From: Actinomycetes bacterium
Lineage (GTDB): Bacteria > Actinomycetota > Acidimicrobiia > Acidimicrobiales > Acidimicrobiaceae
Assembly (NCBI GenBank): GCA_021850605.1
Contig: JAJZLQ010000109.1
Span: 1-36,270, forward strand
Length of the DNA: 36,270 nt
Direction: 5' to 3'
In this document: piece after piece, positions 8,193 through 17,249 of the stretch
Layout: the number at the start of each line of letters is the position of its first letter
Position numbering within the stretch: the stretch's first letter is position 1
Notes under the pieces: generated by a model
The model's input: the letters and a program-made list of their open reading frames with translations, nothing else
Databases searched by the model: none
Told to the model about the DNA's origin: nothing
Program-made: the position numbers and the translations under genes

Positions 8193-9206
8193 CTAGCGAG
8201 CCCTGGCCACCGCCAGGCGGATCAGCTCGGAAACGTCCTGGCTCTTGGCCTTCTCGGCGTCCTCTTTGTACTTGACCACCGAGGCGAGGCTCTGGGAGAA
8301 GAGCTCTTCGGTCATGTCAGCCGCCCCGAGCGCCTGGAGCGAGCGCACCCAGTCGATGGACTCGGCCACCCCCGGCGGCTTGAAAAGACCCATGGAGCGC
8401 AGCTGCTCGGAGAGGACCGCGACCTCCTTGGCCAGCAGCTCGGTCGCCCCAGGCACCCGAGTCATGATGATTCTCACCTCGGTCTCGAAATCCGGGTGAT
8501 CGACCCAGTGATAGAGGCAGCGGCGCTTCAGCGCGTCATGGAGATCCCGGGTGCGGTTTGAGGTGATGATCACCACCGGGGGCACTTGCGAGACGATGGT
8601 GCCGAGCTCCGGAATGGTCGCGGCGTAGTCGGAGAGGGCCTCCAGGAGAAACGCCTCGAACTCGTCGTCGGCGCGATCGAGCTCGTCGATGAGAAGCACC
8701 GCCGGCAGGAGACGGCCATTGGCGCTTGGAAGAGTGTCGCCCGAGCCGATCGGATCGAGCGCACGCAGGAGCGGCCTACGGACGAGAAAGCGGTCCGAGT
8801 AGAGCTCATCCTCGATGCTCGCATCGAGCTGCTCGCCGTGCGACTGGCGAACCATCTCCACCGTACGAAGATGCAGGAGCTGGCCCGAGTAGTTCCACTC
8901 GTACAGCGCCTGCGAGGCGTCGATGCCCTCGTAGCATTGCAAGCGGATGAGTGGAGACCCGAGCAGGCGTGCCAGTGTCTTGGCCACCTCGGTCTTGCCC
9001 ACCCCGGCTTCGCCCTCAAGCAGTAGCGGGCGCCGCAGCGCCAGCGCCAGGTAGATCGAGGTCGCCAACGACTCAGAAGCTATGTAGTCAGCCTCGGCGA
9101 GGCGCCCGGCCAGTTCGGCCGGGCTGCCTATTCCGAGTTGGGCGCAGACCGAAGGCAGCGCCTCGGAGCGCTCCTCTGTCAGCTTGCCACCTTGGGCCAA
9201 TGCCAC
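8193..9206 (-). CDS. coxD: CoxD-type MoxR family AAA+ ATPase
   Basis: 337 residues from GTG 9206. Walker A GEAGVGKT is at 65-72, Walker B LLIDELDRADDEFEAFLLEAL starts near 171, and the following IVSQVPPVVIITSNRTRDLHDALKRRC contains the sensor-1 and arginine-finger region. This layout is that of MoxR/CoxD ATPases, which act as chaperones with VWA proteins and are needed for sulfuration of the Mo centre. The open frame extends to 9287 inside coxM, but those residues do not look like the family. GTG 9206 sits eight bases after the coxM stop; a TTG at 9200 with GGAG five bases upstream is a fair alternative. Confidence 0.88.
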   Translation of the reverse strand: MALAQGGKLTEERSEALPSVCAQLGIGSPAELAGRLAEADYIASESLATSIYLALALRRPLLLEGEAGVGKTEVAKTLARLLGSPLIRLQCYEGIDASQALYEWNYSGQLLHLRTVEMVRQSHGEQLDASIEDELYSDRFLVRRPLLRALDPIGSGDTLPSANGRLLPAVLLIDELDRADDEFEAFLLEALSDYAATIPELGTIVSQVPPVVIITSNRTRDLHDALKRRCLYHWVDHPDFETEVRIIMTRVPGATELLAKEVAVLSEQLRSMGLFKPPGVAESIDWVRSLQALGAADMTEELFSQSLASVVKYKEDAEKAKSQDVSELIRLAVARAR

Positions 9207-9213
9207 TCCAGAC

Positions 9214-10029
9214 TTATGCGGACGCCTCCTGCAGCGCGCGGCGTACGAGGACGCTGGCCAGGTGACGGCGGTAGTCGGCCGAAGCATTCAGGTCGGAAGG
9301 CGGATCGATCCCCTCTGATGCGAGGCGAGCGGCCTCCTCGATTGAGGCTCCCTGGTTGATGGCGTTCTCGCTGGCTGAGGCGCGCAGCGGCGTCGATCCC
9401 ATGTTTACCAGGGATATTCTAGTTGACCCGTTGCGCACCACGGCGACTCCGACGATGGCCCAGTCCTGGGCACGGCGGTTGAACTTCTGGTACGCCCAGC
9501 CGCCTGAGACCTTGGGCACGCGGATCTCGGTGAGCACCTCGCCCTGTCCCAGGTCCGTCTCCAGGAAGCCCTTGAAGAAGCTGGAGGCCGGAACGGTCCG
9601 CTCCCCGGAGGCGCTGCGAACCACCATGGTGGCATCGAGCGCCAGCACCGCGGCGGGCAGATCCGAGGCTCCATCGCCGTGGGCGATGGAGCCGCCGATG
9701 GTGCCCCGATGGCGCACCGCCGGATCGCCGACTTCGCCCGCAACGTGGGCAAGGATAGGTACCGATTGCTTGAGCACAGCTGAGATCTCCAGGTCGCGAT
9801 GGCGGGTCAAGGCCCCGATCGCCACGTGGTCACCACGGTCCTCGATAAAGCTCAGCTCCGAGAGCCGGCCGATATCCACCAGGGTGGAGGGCGCGGCCAA
9901 GCGCAGCTTCATCAGCGGCAGCAGCGAGTGCCCGCCGGCGATCAGCTTGGCATCCTCCGAGCCATCGAGGATGGAGATGGCCTCGGCGACGCTGCCGGCG
10001 CGGACGTAATCGAATGCGGATGGGAACAT
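9214..10029 (-). CDS. coxM: CoxM-type FAD-binding medium subunit of molybdenum hydroxylase
   Basis: 271-residue flavoprotein subunit of the CO dehydrogenase/xanthine oxidase family. The FAD-binding segments are both present: AGGHSLLPLMKLRLA near 31-45, and VRHRGTIGGSIAHGDGASDLPAA near 104-126. The CO dehydrogenase C-terminal flavoprotein domain follows from about 170. The subunit passes electrons from the Fe-S clusters to FAD and then to the quinone pool or another acceptor. The gene follows coxL at 35 bases. The order S-L-M is that described for form II clusters, whereas form I clusters run M-S-L. Confidence 0.93.
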   Translation of the reverse strand: MFPSAFDYVRAGSVAEAISILDGSEDAKLIAGGHSLLPLMKLRLAAPSTLVDIGRLSELSFIEDRGDHVAIGALTRHRDLEISAVLKQSVPILAHVAGEVGDPAVRHRGTIGGSIAHGDGASDLPAAVLALDATMVVRSASGERTVPASSFFKGFLETDLGQGEVLTEIRVPKVSGGWAYQKFNRRAQDWAIVGVAVVRNGSTRISLVNMGSTPLRASASENAINQGASIEEAARLASEGIDPPSDLNASADYRRHLASVLVRRALQEASA

Positions 10030-10064
10030 CTGGAAAAATCCCTTCGTCTAATCCTGTCCAAGTC

Positions 10065-12443
10065 TCAGTGGCGCGTCGCGGTCGAGATGGCCCGCCACAC
10101 CCGCTCCGGGCTGGCCGGCATCTCTATGTTCTCGATGCCGAGGTGGCTGAGAGCATCAACGACGGCGTTCATCACCGCCGGAGTCGAGGCGATGGTCCCC
10201 GCTTCGCCGATGCCCTTCACGCCCAGGGGGTTGGTGGGGCTCGGTGTCACGGTTTCACCCAGCTCGAAGGAGGGAAGCTCTGCCGCGGAGGGTACCAGGT
10301 AGTCGGCCAGAGTGGCGCTGATCAGGTTACCCGCCGCATCGTAGGAGGCCTCCTCGAAGAGGGCCTGGGCCACGCCTTGGGCGATGCCCCCGTGTACCTG
10401 CCCCTCGATGATGAGCGGGTTCACGCGGTTGCCGCAGTCGTCGACGGCCTGATAGCGAATGAGGTCCACCTTGCCCGTCTCGGTGTCCACCTCCACGACC
10501 GCAATGTGGCTGCCGTAGGGGAAGGTGAAGTTGGGCGGGTCCCAGGAGACCGAGGCCTCCAGGTTGGGCTCCATGCCGTCGGGAAGGTTGTGCGCGGTGA
10601 AAGCCTCGAAGGCCGCCGCGGCCAGTGGGAAGGCGCGATCCGGGGAGCCCTTCACGGTAAAGGTGCCCTCGGCGTAGTCGAGATCCTCCTCGGCCACCTC
10701 CAGCTGATGCGCGGCGATCGCCTTGGCCTTGTCGAGCACCCGCTCGGTGGCGATGTGGATGGCGGAGCCGCCCACGGCCAAGGAGCGCGACCCGTAGGTG
10801 TCCATCCCGTAGGGGGCGATCGCTGTGTCGGAGTGCAGAACCTCGATATCGGAGAGGGGCACGCCCAGCTTCTCGGCCACGATCATCGACCAGGCGGTCT
10901 CATGGCCCTGCCCATGCGGGGCCGTGCCTGTAACCACCTGGATCTTGGAAGTGGGCAGGATCCTGACCGTTGCCGCCTCCCAGCCGCCCGCCCCGTAGTT
11001 CAGCGAAGCGAGCACGCGCGAGGGGGCCAGGCCGCACATCTCCACGAAGAAGGAGATACCGATTCCGAGCAGCTTCCTCGAGCCCGCATCGATGCGAAGC
11101 TTCTTTTCGGCGAGCAGTTCCTCCATGCCCATCATTTCTAGGGCCTTGTCGAAGTTGGTCCGATAATCGCCGGAGTCGAAGACCAGCCCGGCGGAGGAGC
11201 TGTAGGGGAACTTCTCGGCCGGAATGAAGTTCCGCTTGCGGATCTCCACCGCACTCACCCCCACCTTGCGTGCCAAGGCGTCCATGGCGCGCTCGATGGC
11301 GTAGGTGGCCTCCGGGCGCCCCGCACCACGGTAGGCGTCGGTGGGCGTCTTGTTGGTGAAGACCGAACGGCAAGTGAACGAGTAGTTGGGGATGTCATAG
11401 ACCCCGTGGTAGAGGAAGGCGCCGAGCAACGGAATGCCCGGTGTGACCAGCTGCAGGTAGGCCCCCATGTCCGCCACCAGGTTGACACGCACCGCGGTAA
11501 CCTTGCCCTCGGCGTCGGCAGCCAACTCGATGTGCTGGATCTGCCCCCGGCCGTGGATTGTTGCCACCGCATTTTCCGAGCGCTCCTCCGTCCAGCGCAC
11601 CGGCTGGCGAAGCTTGCGGGCCAGCGCCAGCGCCAGCACCTCCTCGGCGTAGACGTTCAGCTTGGAGCCGAAGCCGCCCCCGACCGACGGCGCCACCACC
11701 CGCAGCTTGGTCTCGGACACGCCAACCGTGAGGGCGAGCATCACCTTCAGAATGTGAGGCACCTGGGTGGCCGAATAGACGGTGAAGTCGCCCCCAAAGG
11801 GCGCCGGCACCACCACCACCGAACGGGGCTCCATGGCCGAGGGGACCAGGCGCTGCTGGATGTAGCGCTCCGATACCGTGTAGGCCGCGTTTGCAAAGGC
11901 CTCGTCGACGCCGTCCTTGTTGGGTATCAGCTCCCAGGTGTAGCTGAGGTTGGTACCGATCTCGGAGTGAATCACGTTCGAGTCGGCCAGGGACTCCTCC
12001 AGGTCGAGCACTGGATCGAGCTCTTCGTAGTCGACCTCAATGGCCTCGAGGGCGTCGATCGCGGCGGTCTTGGACTCCGCCAGCACCACCGCCACGCCGT
12101 CACCGACGTAGTTGACCTTGCCGTTGGCCAGTGGAAAGTGGGCGGGATTCTTCATGTCCGCCGTCACCGGCCAGGCGCAAGGCATCGGCCCGGCCCAGTC
12201 GTCCTTCAGATCCTGGTAGGTGTAGACCGCCACCACGCCGGGGCGCGACTTGGCGGCCGAGGTGTCAATGGAGGTGACCCGCGCATGGGCCACCGTGGAG
12301 CGGAGCACGGCCATGTGTAGGGCGCCCGGGACGGCCAGATCGTCGGCGAACTTGGCTTCCCCGGTCAGCAGCTTGGGATCCTCCCGGCGCAGCACGCGCT
12401 GGCCGAGAACCTTGGTCCCGCTGGTGGTCTCAGTTGTCGTCAT
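10065..12443 (-). CDS. coxL: Form II CoxL-type molybdopterin-binding large subunit
   Basis: 792 residues. This is the catalytic subunit of a Mo-cytosine-dinucleotide hydroxylase of the CO dehydrogenase family. The active-site loop reads AYRGAGR (370-376), the form II signature; bona fide form I CO dehydrogenases have AYxCSFR with the Cu-ligating Cys. SVGGGFGSK (253-261) and the C-terminal KGIGEAG with the general-base Glu747 are present. Form II enzymes have uncertain substrates: CO oxidation has been reported in some bacteria, but other members probably oxidise aldehydes or N-heterocycles. ATG 12443 has GGGGGAG nine bases upstream, overlapping the coxS stop region; coxS ends six bases before. 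Confidence 0.95.
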   Translation of the reverse strand: MTTTETTSGTKVLGQRVLRREDPKLLTGEAKFADDLAVPGALHMAVLRSTVAHARVTSIDTSAAKSRPGVVAVYTYQDLKDDWAGPMPCAWPVTADMKNPAHFPLANGKVNYVGDGVAVVLAESKTAAIDALEAIEVDYEELDPVLDLEESLADSNVIHSEIGTNLSYTWELIPNKDGVDEAFANAAYTVSERYIQQRLVPSAMEPRSVVVVPAPFGGDFTVYSATQVPHILKVMLALTVGVSETKLRVVAPSVGGGFGSKLNVYAEEVLALALARKLRQPVRWTEERSENAVATIHGRGQIQHIELAADAEGKVTAVRVNLVADMGAYLQLVTPGIPLLGAFLYHGVYDIPNYSFTCRSVFTNKTPTDAYRGAGRPEATYAIERAMDALARKVGVSAVEIRKRNFIPAEKFPYSSSAGLVFDSGDYRTNFDKALEMMGMEELLAEKKLRIDAGSRKLLGIGISFFVEMCGLAPSRVLASLNYGAGGWEAATVRILPTSKIQVVTGTAPHGQGHETAWSMIVAEKLGVPLSDIEVLHSDTAIAPYGMDTYGSRSLAVGGSAIHIATERVLDKAKAIAAHQLEVAEEDLDYAEGTFTVKGSPDRAFPLAAAAFEAFTAHNLPDGMEPNLEASVSWDPPNFTFPYGSHIAVVEVDTETGKVDLIRYQAVDDCGNRVNPLIIEGQVHGGIAQGVAQALFEEASYDAAGNLISATLADYLVPSAAELPSFELGETVTPSPTNPLGVKGIGEAGTIASTPAVMNAVVDALSHLGIENIEMPASPERVWRAISTATRH

Positions 12444-12449
12444 CTCCGG

Positions 12450-12917
12450 TCACTCCCCCGTCGCTGCCGCTGCCGCCAGCACCGACTTGACGATGTTGTG
12501 GTAGCCGGTGCACCGGCAGAGATTCCCCTCCAGGCCCAGGCGAACCTCGGCCTCGGTGGGATGCGGGTTCTCCTTGAGAAAGGAGGTGGCGGCCATGACC
12601 ATTCCCGGGGTGCAAAAGCCGCACTGCAGGCCGTGGTTCTCCTGGAAAGCCTTCTGCATCGGATGCAGCTCTCCCTCGGCACTGGCCAGGCCCTCTATGG
12701 TGGTGATCTCCTGCCCGTCAGCCTGGACGGCCAGCATGGTGCAGCTTTTCACGGCCTCGCCGTTCACATGCACGGTGCACGCGCCACACGAGGATGTGTC
12801 GCAACCCACGTTGGTGCCTGTCAGCCCTACATGGTCTCGGATGAAGTGGACGAGGAGTGTTCTTGGCTCGACGTCGCGGGAGACGGTTTTGCCATTAACC
12901 GTCATTGTCACTTGCAT
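12450..12917 (-). CDS. coxS: CoxS-type [2Fe-2S] small subunit
   Basis: 155 residues with both iron-sulfur domains of this family. The plant-ferredoxin-type cluster ligands are in [16 protein letters not shown] followed by KSC; the second cluster ligands are in CGFCTPGM and GNLCRCTGY. It passes electrons from the Mo centre in CoxL to FAD in CoxM. It is the first gene of the leftward cox operon. AGGGGGG about six bases before ATG 12917 serves as the ribosome binding site. The 160-base gap to the divergent acetyltransferase gene must hold the operon promoter, although no clear -35/-10 pair is visible there. Confidence 0.95.
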   Translation of the reverse strand: MQVTMTVNGKTVSRDVEPRTLLVHFIRDHVGLTGTNVGCDTSSCGACTVHVNGEAVKSCTMLAVQADGQEITTIEGLASAEGELHPMQKAFQENHGLQCGFCTPGMVMAATSFLKENPHPTEAEVRLGLEGNLCRCTGYHNIVKSVLAAAAATGE

Positions 12918-13077
12918 TGGGCCCCCCTATGGCTGGCTTGGAAGACAACGAGGCTAAAGCTAGCAAAGAAGTCACGCCTCCGGATTGAATACCAGATCTT
13001 CCTGCACCTTCATCGTTTCCGGCTGGAGCTGCCAGGGTGCAGGCACGCGCCCGGCGACTCTATTAGCTTGATGGACG

Positions 13078-13668
13078 ATGACGCTGATACTGCGGGCGAA
13101 AAGGGTTACGCTGCGCCCCTTGCGCGAGTCGGACTTCGAGGCTTGGAACGAGGTCCGCACACGGTGCGGGGCGTGGCTGACGCGTTGGGAGCCGCTGCCT
13201 CCCGAGGGCTACGGGGACCCCAACGGCCGTCGCCTCTTCGTCTCCCGCTGCATCTCCCGGGACCAGGAGGCCCGCCTGGGGACGGCCTACGCCTTCGGGG
13301 TCTTCCTGGGCAGCCGCTTCGTAGGCGAGGCCAACATTTCGGGCATCCAGCGCGGACCGGTGCAAAGCGCCAACATCGGCTACTGGGTGGACATGGCCGA
13401 GGCGGGGAAGGGGTTGATCCCCGAGGCCTGCGCGGCGCTCTTCCGCTTCGCCTTCGAGGAGCTCCGCCTGCATCGCATCCAGATCAGCATCGTGCCACGC
13501 AACAGTGCGAGCCTGCGGGTGGTAGCCAAGCTGGAATTGCGCAAGGAAGGGCTGGCCGAGCGGTATATCGAGATCAACGGCGCTTGGGAGGACCATGCCA
13601 TCTTCGCCGTCACCATCGAGGAATGGCAGGCCAAACGACGCTTCTACATGGAGCGGTTCCTAATCTGA
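13078..13668 (+). CDS. GNAT family acetyltransferase, RimJ/RimL-like
   Basis: 196 residues. The pattern is that of RimJ/RimL-type N-acetyltransferases: start TLILRAKRVTLRPLRESDFEAW, then IGYWVDMAEAGKGLIPEACAAL, where the Gly/Ala-rich turn would bind acetyl-CoA, then LHRIQISIVPRNSASLRVVAKL and LRKEGLAERYIEINGAWEDHAIF. The target amine (a protein N-terminus or a small molecule) cannot be told. The gene faces away from coxS. No Shine-Dalgarno is seen; TAGCTT (13064-13069) eight bases before the ATG suggests a leaderless mRNA. Confidence 0.88.
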   Translation: MTLILRAKRVTLRPLRESDFEAWNEVRTRCGAWLTRWEPLPPEGYGDPNGRRLFVSRCISRDQEARLGTAYAFGVFLGSRFVGEANISGIQRGPVQSANIGYWVDMAEAGKGLIPEACAALFRFAFEELRLHRIQISIVPRNSASLRVVAKLELRKEGLAERYIEINGAWEDHAIFAVTIEEWQAKRRFYMERFLI

Positions 13669-13730
13669 ACCCGGGCTGAGACCTTAGAGCGCCACTGGTG
13701 CGCGCGCGCTCGCGGTGATATGTTTGGGGC

Positions 13731-14201
13731 ATGGCGGACGAGATGTATCTGCGGGCCGGCGACGTCGATCGCGAGCGGGTGACGAGGTTCCTCTCCGGCT
13801 CGCTCGAGCACGGCTACATCGACACGACTGAGCTGGCTGAGCGCCTCGACAAGCTCAATGCCTCCAAGACCTATGCGGACCTGCTTCACCTGGTCCAGGA
13901 CATTCCTGGCGGCAAACAGGTCATCCGGGAGATCTCCGCGCACCACCGCCGTCCGGAGCCCGGACTGACCGCCCCCGCCGGGCTGGCCCTGCCCGGAGCC
14001 AGGCGGCCACGCCACCGCGGGAGGATCGTACTAATCGCCCTGGCCGCGTTCTTGTTCCTGCCCATGTTCGGCGGGATGACCGCCATGGCGGCAAACATGG
14101 TGCTGGGGCCGCTTCTCGCGATCGTCATGCAGTTGGCCGCAGCCGGGTTCCTGGTCTGGCTGGCGCTGGCCGTCTTCAGGCCGCGGCGGCATCACTGCTA
14201 G
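13731..14201 (+). CDS. DUF1707 domain membrane protein
   Basis: 156 residues. The N-terminal 55 residues match DUF1707 (SHOCT-like) found widely in Actinobacteria: YLRAGDVDRERVTRFLSGSL, then YIDTTELAERLDKLNASKTY and LLHLVQDIP. After a basic linker (PGARRPRHRGR) come two hydrophobic segments, about 100-120 and 124-147, ending in a basic tail FRPRRHHC. It is probably a small inner-membrane protein with the DUF1707 domain in the cytoplasm; its function is unknown. TATGTT (13719-13724) six bases before ATG, without a Shine-Dalgarno, suggests leaderless translation. The stop codon overlaps that of the convergent gene (shared CTAG). Confidence 0.82.
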   Translation: MADEMYLRAGDVDRERVTRFLSGSLEHGYIDTTELAERLDKLNASKTYADLLHLVQDIPGGKQVIREISAHHRRPEPGLTAPAGLALPGARRPRHRGRIVLIALAAFLFLPMFGGMTAMAANMVLGPLLAIVMQLAAAGFLVWLALAVFRPRRHHC

Positions 14202-14722
14202 GGCGAGGGCAGCTCGCTGTCCACCACCGCCAGGCTCCAATCGCATGCCGAGGAGACCTGGAAGTACCCGTTGGCAAGCCGGGTGCCCGCCATGCTACCT
14301 GACTGATATCCGCTCACCTGGAACAAGTAGCTGCCCACCTGCGCTCCGGCAGCCGAGAAAAGCGAGATCCGAAGGTGATGCAAGCCGGGATCGTCACGAC
14401 AGTCGGCGCTCCAGGCCCCGGTCCAGGCAAAGTCAAGCGGATGGATCCTGGAGGTCCGGGTGCCACTGCCGGAGAGGGTGATCACCGCCTTGCCCTTGGG
14501 GGGGAGCGAGTCGTTGGCCGCCTCCTTGGTGACCGGCTTGGACTTCACCGCGGCAGCGTGCAGGACCACCGCCTTGTGATGGAATGAGATGGCCTGGATG
14601 CCGAGGATGGCCGCCACAACCACCAGCACCAGCGCGACGGTGAGAAGTCCAAGGTTAAGCGGCGTATTCCAGCGCGGACGCGGATGCTGAGCCGGTCGAG
14701 CGCTCGGTGTGGAGGTGATCAT
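14198..14722 (-). CDS. Unknown membrane-anchored protein with extracytoplasmic domain
   Basis: 174 residues from ATG 14722; not recognised. A short Pro/Arg-rich N-terminus (PSARPAQHPRPRW) precedes one hydrophobic helix LGLLTVALVLVVVAAILGI at about 22-40. The remainder has a beta-rich look, with GKAVITLSGSGTRTSRIHPLDFAWTG and HHLRISLFSAAGAQVGSYLFQVSGY, and two Cys (in SADCRDDP and SSACDWS) that could form a disulfide outside the cell. The open frame continues upstream to 14836 through a GC hairpin, which argues against an earlier start. TAGAAT (complement of 14736-14741) lies 13 bases before the ATG and may be the -10 box of a short-leader transcript. Confidence 0.65.
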   Translation of the reverse strand: MITSTPSARPAQHPRPRWNTPLNLGLLTVALVLVVVAAILGIQAISFHHKAVVLHAAAVKSKPVTKEAANDSLPPKGKAVITLSGSGTRTSRIHPLDFAWTGAWSADCRDDPGLHHLRISLFSAAGAQVGSYLFQVSGYQSGSMAGTRLANGYFQVSSACDWSLAVVDSELPSP

Positions 14723-14780
14723 AGAAACTGAGGAGATTCTAACGCCTCGGTTCAAGGAGGCACTTGCCCCGGTAACTTGA

Positions 14781-14808
14781 ACGGCCCGCCCCCGGGGGGG
14801 CGGGCCGT
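14781..14808 (-). terminator. Strong GC hairpin downstream of the second coxL-like gene
   Basis: Thirteen-base perfect inverted repeat, ACGGCCCGCCCCC against GGGGGCGGGCCGT, with a two-base centre, placed 80 bases after the stop of the leftward coxL paralogue and before the next leftward gene. No clear U tract follows on either strand, so it may be a terminator of the U-less type or an mRNA-stabilising hairpin. Confidence 0.5.
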
Positions 14809-14887
14809 CATTGGGGGAAGTTGCTCTCAGGTGCAACCATCGGCAGTCCGGTTTTCTTCCTTGAGCCGAAAAGAATTTCGCGAAATT

Positions 14888-17143
14888 TTACGCGCCCCCC
14901 TGGATCGCCTTCCAAACCGTCTCCGGAGTGGCGGGAATGGGAAGGCTGCGCACCCCCCGATGGGAGAGGGCATCCACGACCGCGTTCCAGACCGCCGGGA
15001 CCGAGCCGATGGTGCCGGACTCGCCGATTCCCTTGGCGCCAAGCGGGTTACGGGGGGTGGGGGTGGAGGTGTGGTGCACCTCGAAAGAGGGCATGGTGTC
15101 CGCGGAGACCAGGTGATAGTCGGCGAAGTTCGAGGTGAGCGGGTTGCCGAGCTCGTCGTAGCGAACCTCCTCGTAAAGCGCCTGGGCAATCCCCTGGGCC
15201 AGCCCGCCGTGGATCTGACCCTCGGCCAGCATCGGGTTGAGTATGGTCCCGGCGTCGTCGACCGCCACCAGCCGCAGCAGCCGAACTTCCCCGGTCTCGG
15301 TGTCCACCTCGACCACTGCCAGGTGAGCTCCGAAGGGATAGGTGGGCCCCTCCGGGTTGAAGTCGGTCTCAGCCGCCAGCTCCACACGCTTGGACGCCGC
15401 CAGGCCGGCGATCTGGGCCCAGGTGACGAAAGGCTCCGGAGCACCGGCCACATGGGCTCCGTCCACCGCCGCATCGAAAACGATATCAGCCGGGTCGGCC
15501 TCCAGATGGTCCGCCGCGACGGCGGCGGCCAGCTTGGCCACCTCCAGGCCGGCAAGGTGTATGGCCGAGCCTCCCACCTGCAGCGAGCGCGAACCGTAAG
15601 TCCCGACTCCGCGCGCAACCCGGGCGGTGTCGCCGTGCACGACCTCGATCCGGCTCATCTCCATCCCGAGAGCATCTGAAACAAGCATGGACCAGGAGGT
15701 GTCGTGCCCCTGCCCTTGCGGCGCGACTCCGGTGAAGACCCTGGCTACGCCGCCTGACAGCACTTCCACCCGGGCGAATTCGGGACTCATCACCCCATTG
15801 GTCACCTCCACATAGGTGGAGATGCCGATGCCCAGTTGGCGAACCGACCCCTCGGCGCGACGGGCGTGCTGGGCGGCCAGCAACCCCTCGTAATCCGCCG
15901 CCTCCAGCAGCTGCTCCAGGTCGCGGCGGTAGTCGCCCGAGTCGTAGGAGCTGCCTGTGGCGGTCACGTAGGGGAACTCGCCGGCGGGGATGAAGTTGCG
16001 GCGCCTGAGCTCGCCGGGATCCATCCCCATCTCGTCCGCGAGGGTGTCCATCGCCCGCTCGATCGCGGCCGTCGCCTCGGGGCGTCCCGCCCCGCGGTAG
16101 GAGACCACCGGGGTGGTGTTGGTCACCACCGAGAGGGAGCTGAACTCGCAGGCGGGGATGGCGTAGACGCCTGTGGCCATCATCTTGGTCAAGAAGGGCA
16201 GGAATGAGCCGACCATTGGGTAGGCGCCGGAATCCTGGACCACCTCCAGGCGATAGGCGAGAACCTTCCCGTCCCGGTCGGCACCGATGGTGAAGCGCTG
16301 CAGCTGTCCCCGTCCATGCCCCAGGCCGGTCATGCTCGCCGAGCGGCTCTCGACCCACTTGACCGGGCGGCCCACCACGCGCGAGGCATATGCGATGAGC
16401 ACCTCCTCCGGGTAGACGCTGGCTTTGGCTCCGAAGCCTCCCCCGACGTCCGGAACCACCACACGCACCCTTGCCGCATCGATCCCCAGCGACTTGGCCA
16501 CCACGTCGCGATGGGTGTGGGGCACCTGGGAGGAGACCTGGAAGAGCAGCTCGTCACCGTCCCAACTGGCCAGTGCCGAACGCACCTCCAGCGATCCGGG
16601 GGCAAGGCGCTGATTCCGCAGCTCTCCGGTGACCACCACGTCGCAGCCCGAGAAGAACTCCTCCGAGAGTGGCACATCCATTCGGAAGGCGACATTGGTC
16701 CCCGCCTCGGGGAAGAGCAGCGTCAGATCCCCGATCGCCTCCGCCGGGTCCACCACGGCCGGGAGGGGGTCGTATTCCACCTCGATGAGCTCCAAGGCGT
16801 CCTCCACCAGCGCCGGGCTCTCCGCCACTACCAGGGCCACCGGCTCGCCCACGAAGCGAACGGTCCCGGTGGCAAGCCAGGGGCGGCCCATCGCCTGGTT
16901 GAAGGTGCGCCCTGCCGCCATGGGGGCAAGATCGATCTCCGAAGCGGTCAAGACCGCCAGCACTCCCGGCAACTCCCGGGCGGCCGTGGCGTCGAGCGAG
17001 GCGATCCGGGCGTGAGCGGCGCTCGAGGTGAGATATCCGGCGTGCGCCATCCCGGCAAGCGCCAAGTCCCCCACGTAGGTTCCCCCGGAGGTGAGAAGCT
17101 TTGGGTCCTCCCTGCGCAGGACGCGGTTGCCCAGTATGCTCAT
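14888..17143 (-). CDS. Second CoxL-like molybdenum hydroxylase large subunit (unaccompanied)
   Basis: 752 residues from ATG 17143, which has AGGAGG four bases upstream; the frame opens at 17245, but the extra N-terminal residues are unlike the family. It shares the whole architecture of the coxL at 10065-12443: [28 protein letters not shown] (230-240), and C-terminal [14 protein letters not shown] with the general-base Glu. The active-site loop is SYRGAGR (348-354), with Ser in place of the usual Ala. The segment after QRLAPGS reads LEVRSA, where the first paralogue has MEPRSV. No small or medium subunit gene lies next to it; the nearest are coxS and coxM of the neighbouring operon. It is probably an aldehyde/heterocycle-type hydroxylase subunit; the substrate is unknown. 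Confidence 0.9.
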   Translation of the reverse strand: MSILGNRVLRREDPKLLTSGGTYVGDLALAGMAHAGYLTSSAAHARIASLDATAARELPGVLAVLTASEIDLAPMAAGRTFNQAMGRPWLATGTVRFVGEPVALVVAESPALVEDALELIEVEYDPLPAVVDPAEAIGDLTLLFPEAGTNVAFRMDVPLSEEFFSGCDVVVTGELRNQRLAPGSLEVRSALASWDGDELLFQVSSQVPHTHRDVVAKSLGIDAARVRVVVPDVGGGFGAKASVYPEEVLIAYASRVVGRPVKWVESRSASMTGLGHGRGQLQRFTIGADRDGKVLAYRLEVVQDSGAYPMVGSFLPFLTKMMATGVYAIPACEFSSLSVVTNTTPVVSYRGAGRPEATAAIERAMDTLADEMGMDPGELRRRNFIPAGEFPYVTATGSSYDSGDYRRDLEQLLEAADYEGLLAAQHARRAEGSVRQLGIGISTYVEVTNGVMSPEFARVEVLSGGVARVFTGVAPQGQGHDTSWSMLVSDALGMEMSRIEVVHGDTARVARGVGTYGSRSLQVGGSAIHLAGLEVAKLAAAVAADHLEADPADIVFDAAVDGAHVAGAPEPFVTWAQIAGLAASKRVELAAETDFNPEGPTYPFGAHLAVVEVDTETGEVRLLRLVAVDDAGTILNPMLAEGQIHGGLAQGIAQALYEEVRYDELGNPLTSNFADYHLVSADTMPSFEVHHTSTPTPRNPLGAKGIGESGTIGSVPAVWNAVVDALSHRGVRSLPIPATPETVWKAIQGGA

Positions 17144-17249
17144 GGAGCCTCCTCGATTAGCCGTCTTGACCGGGGCAAGACTAGCGCACCCGCCGCGGTG
17201 CTCGACGCTCGCGGCCGATGATGCCCGGGCCCGCCCAGCCCGCAAAGGC

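Noticed and set aside
12498-13679. Long plus-strand open frame of 393 codons across coxS and the GNAT gene
   Set aside because: It is antisense to coxS and out of frame with the GNAT gene; both of those show complete family motifs, and the translated frame is Gly/Arg/Leu-rich without any domain.
14723-14836. Earlier start for the unknown membrane protein
   Set aside because: The extra 38 codons run through a perfect GC hairpin and give Pro/Arg-rich residues unlike an export signal.
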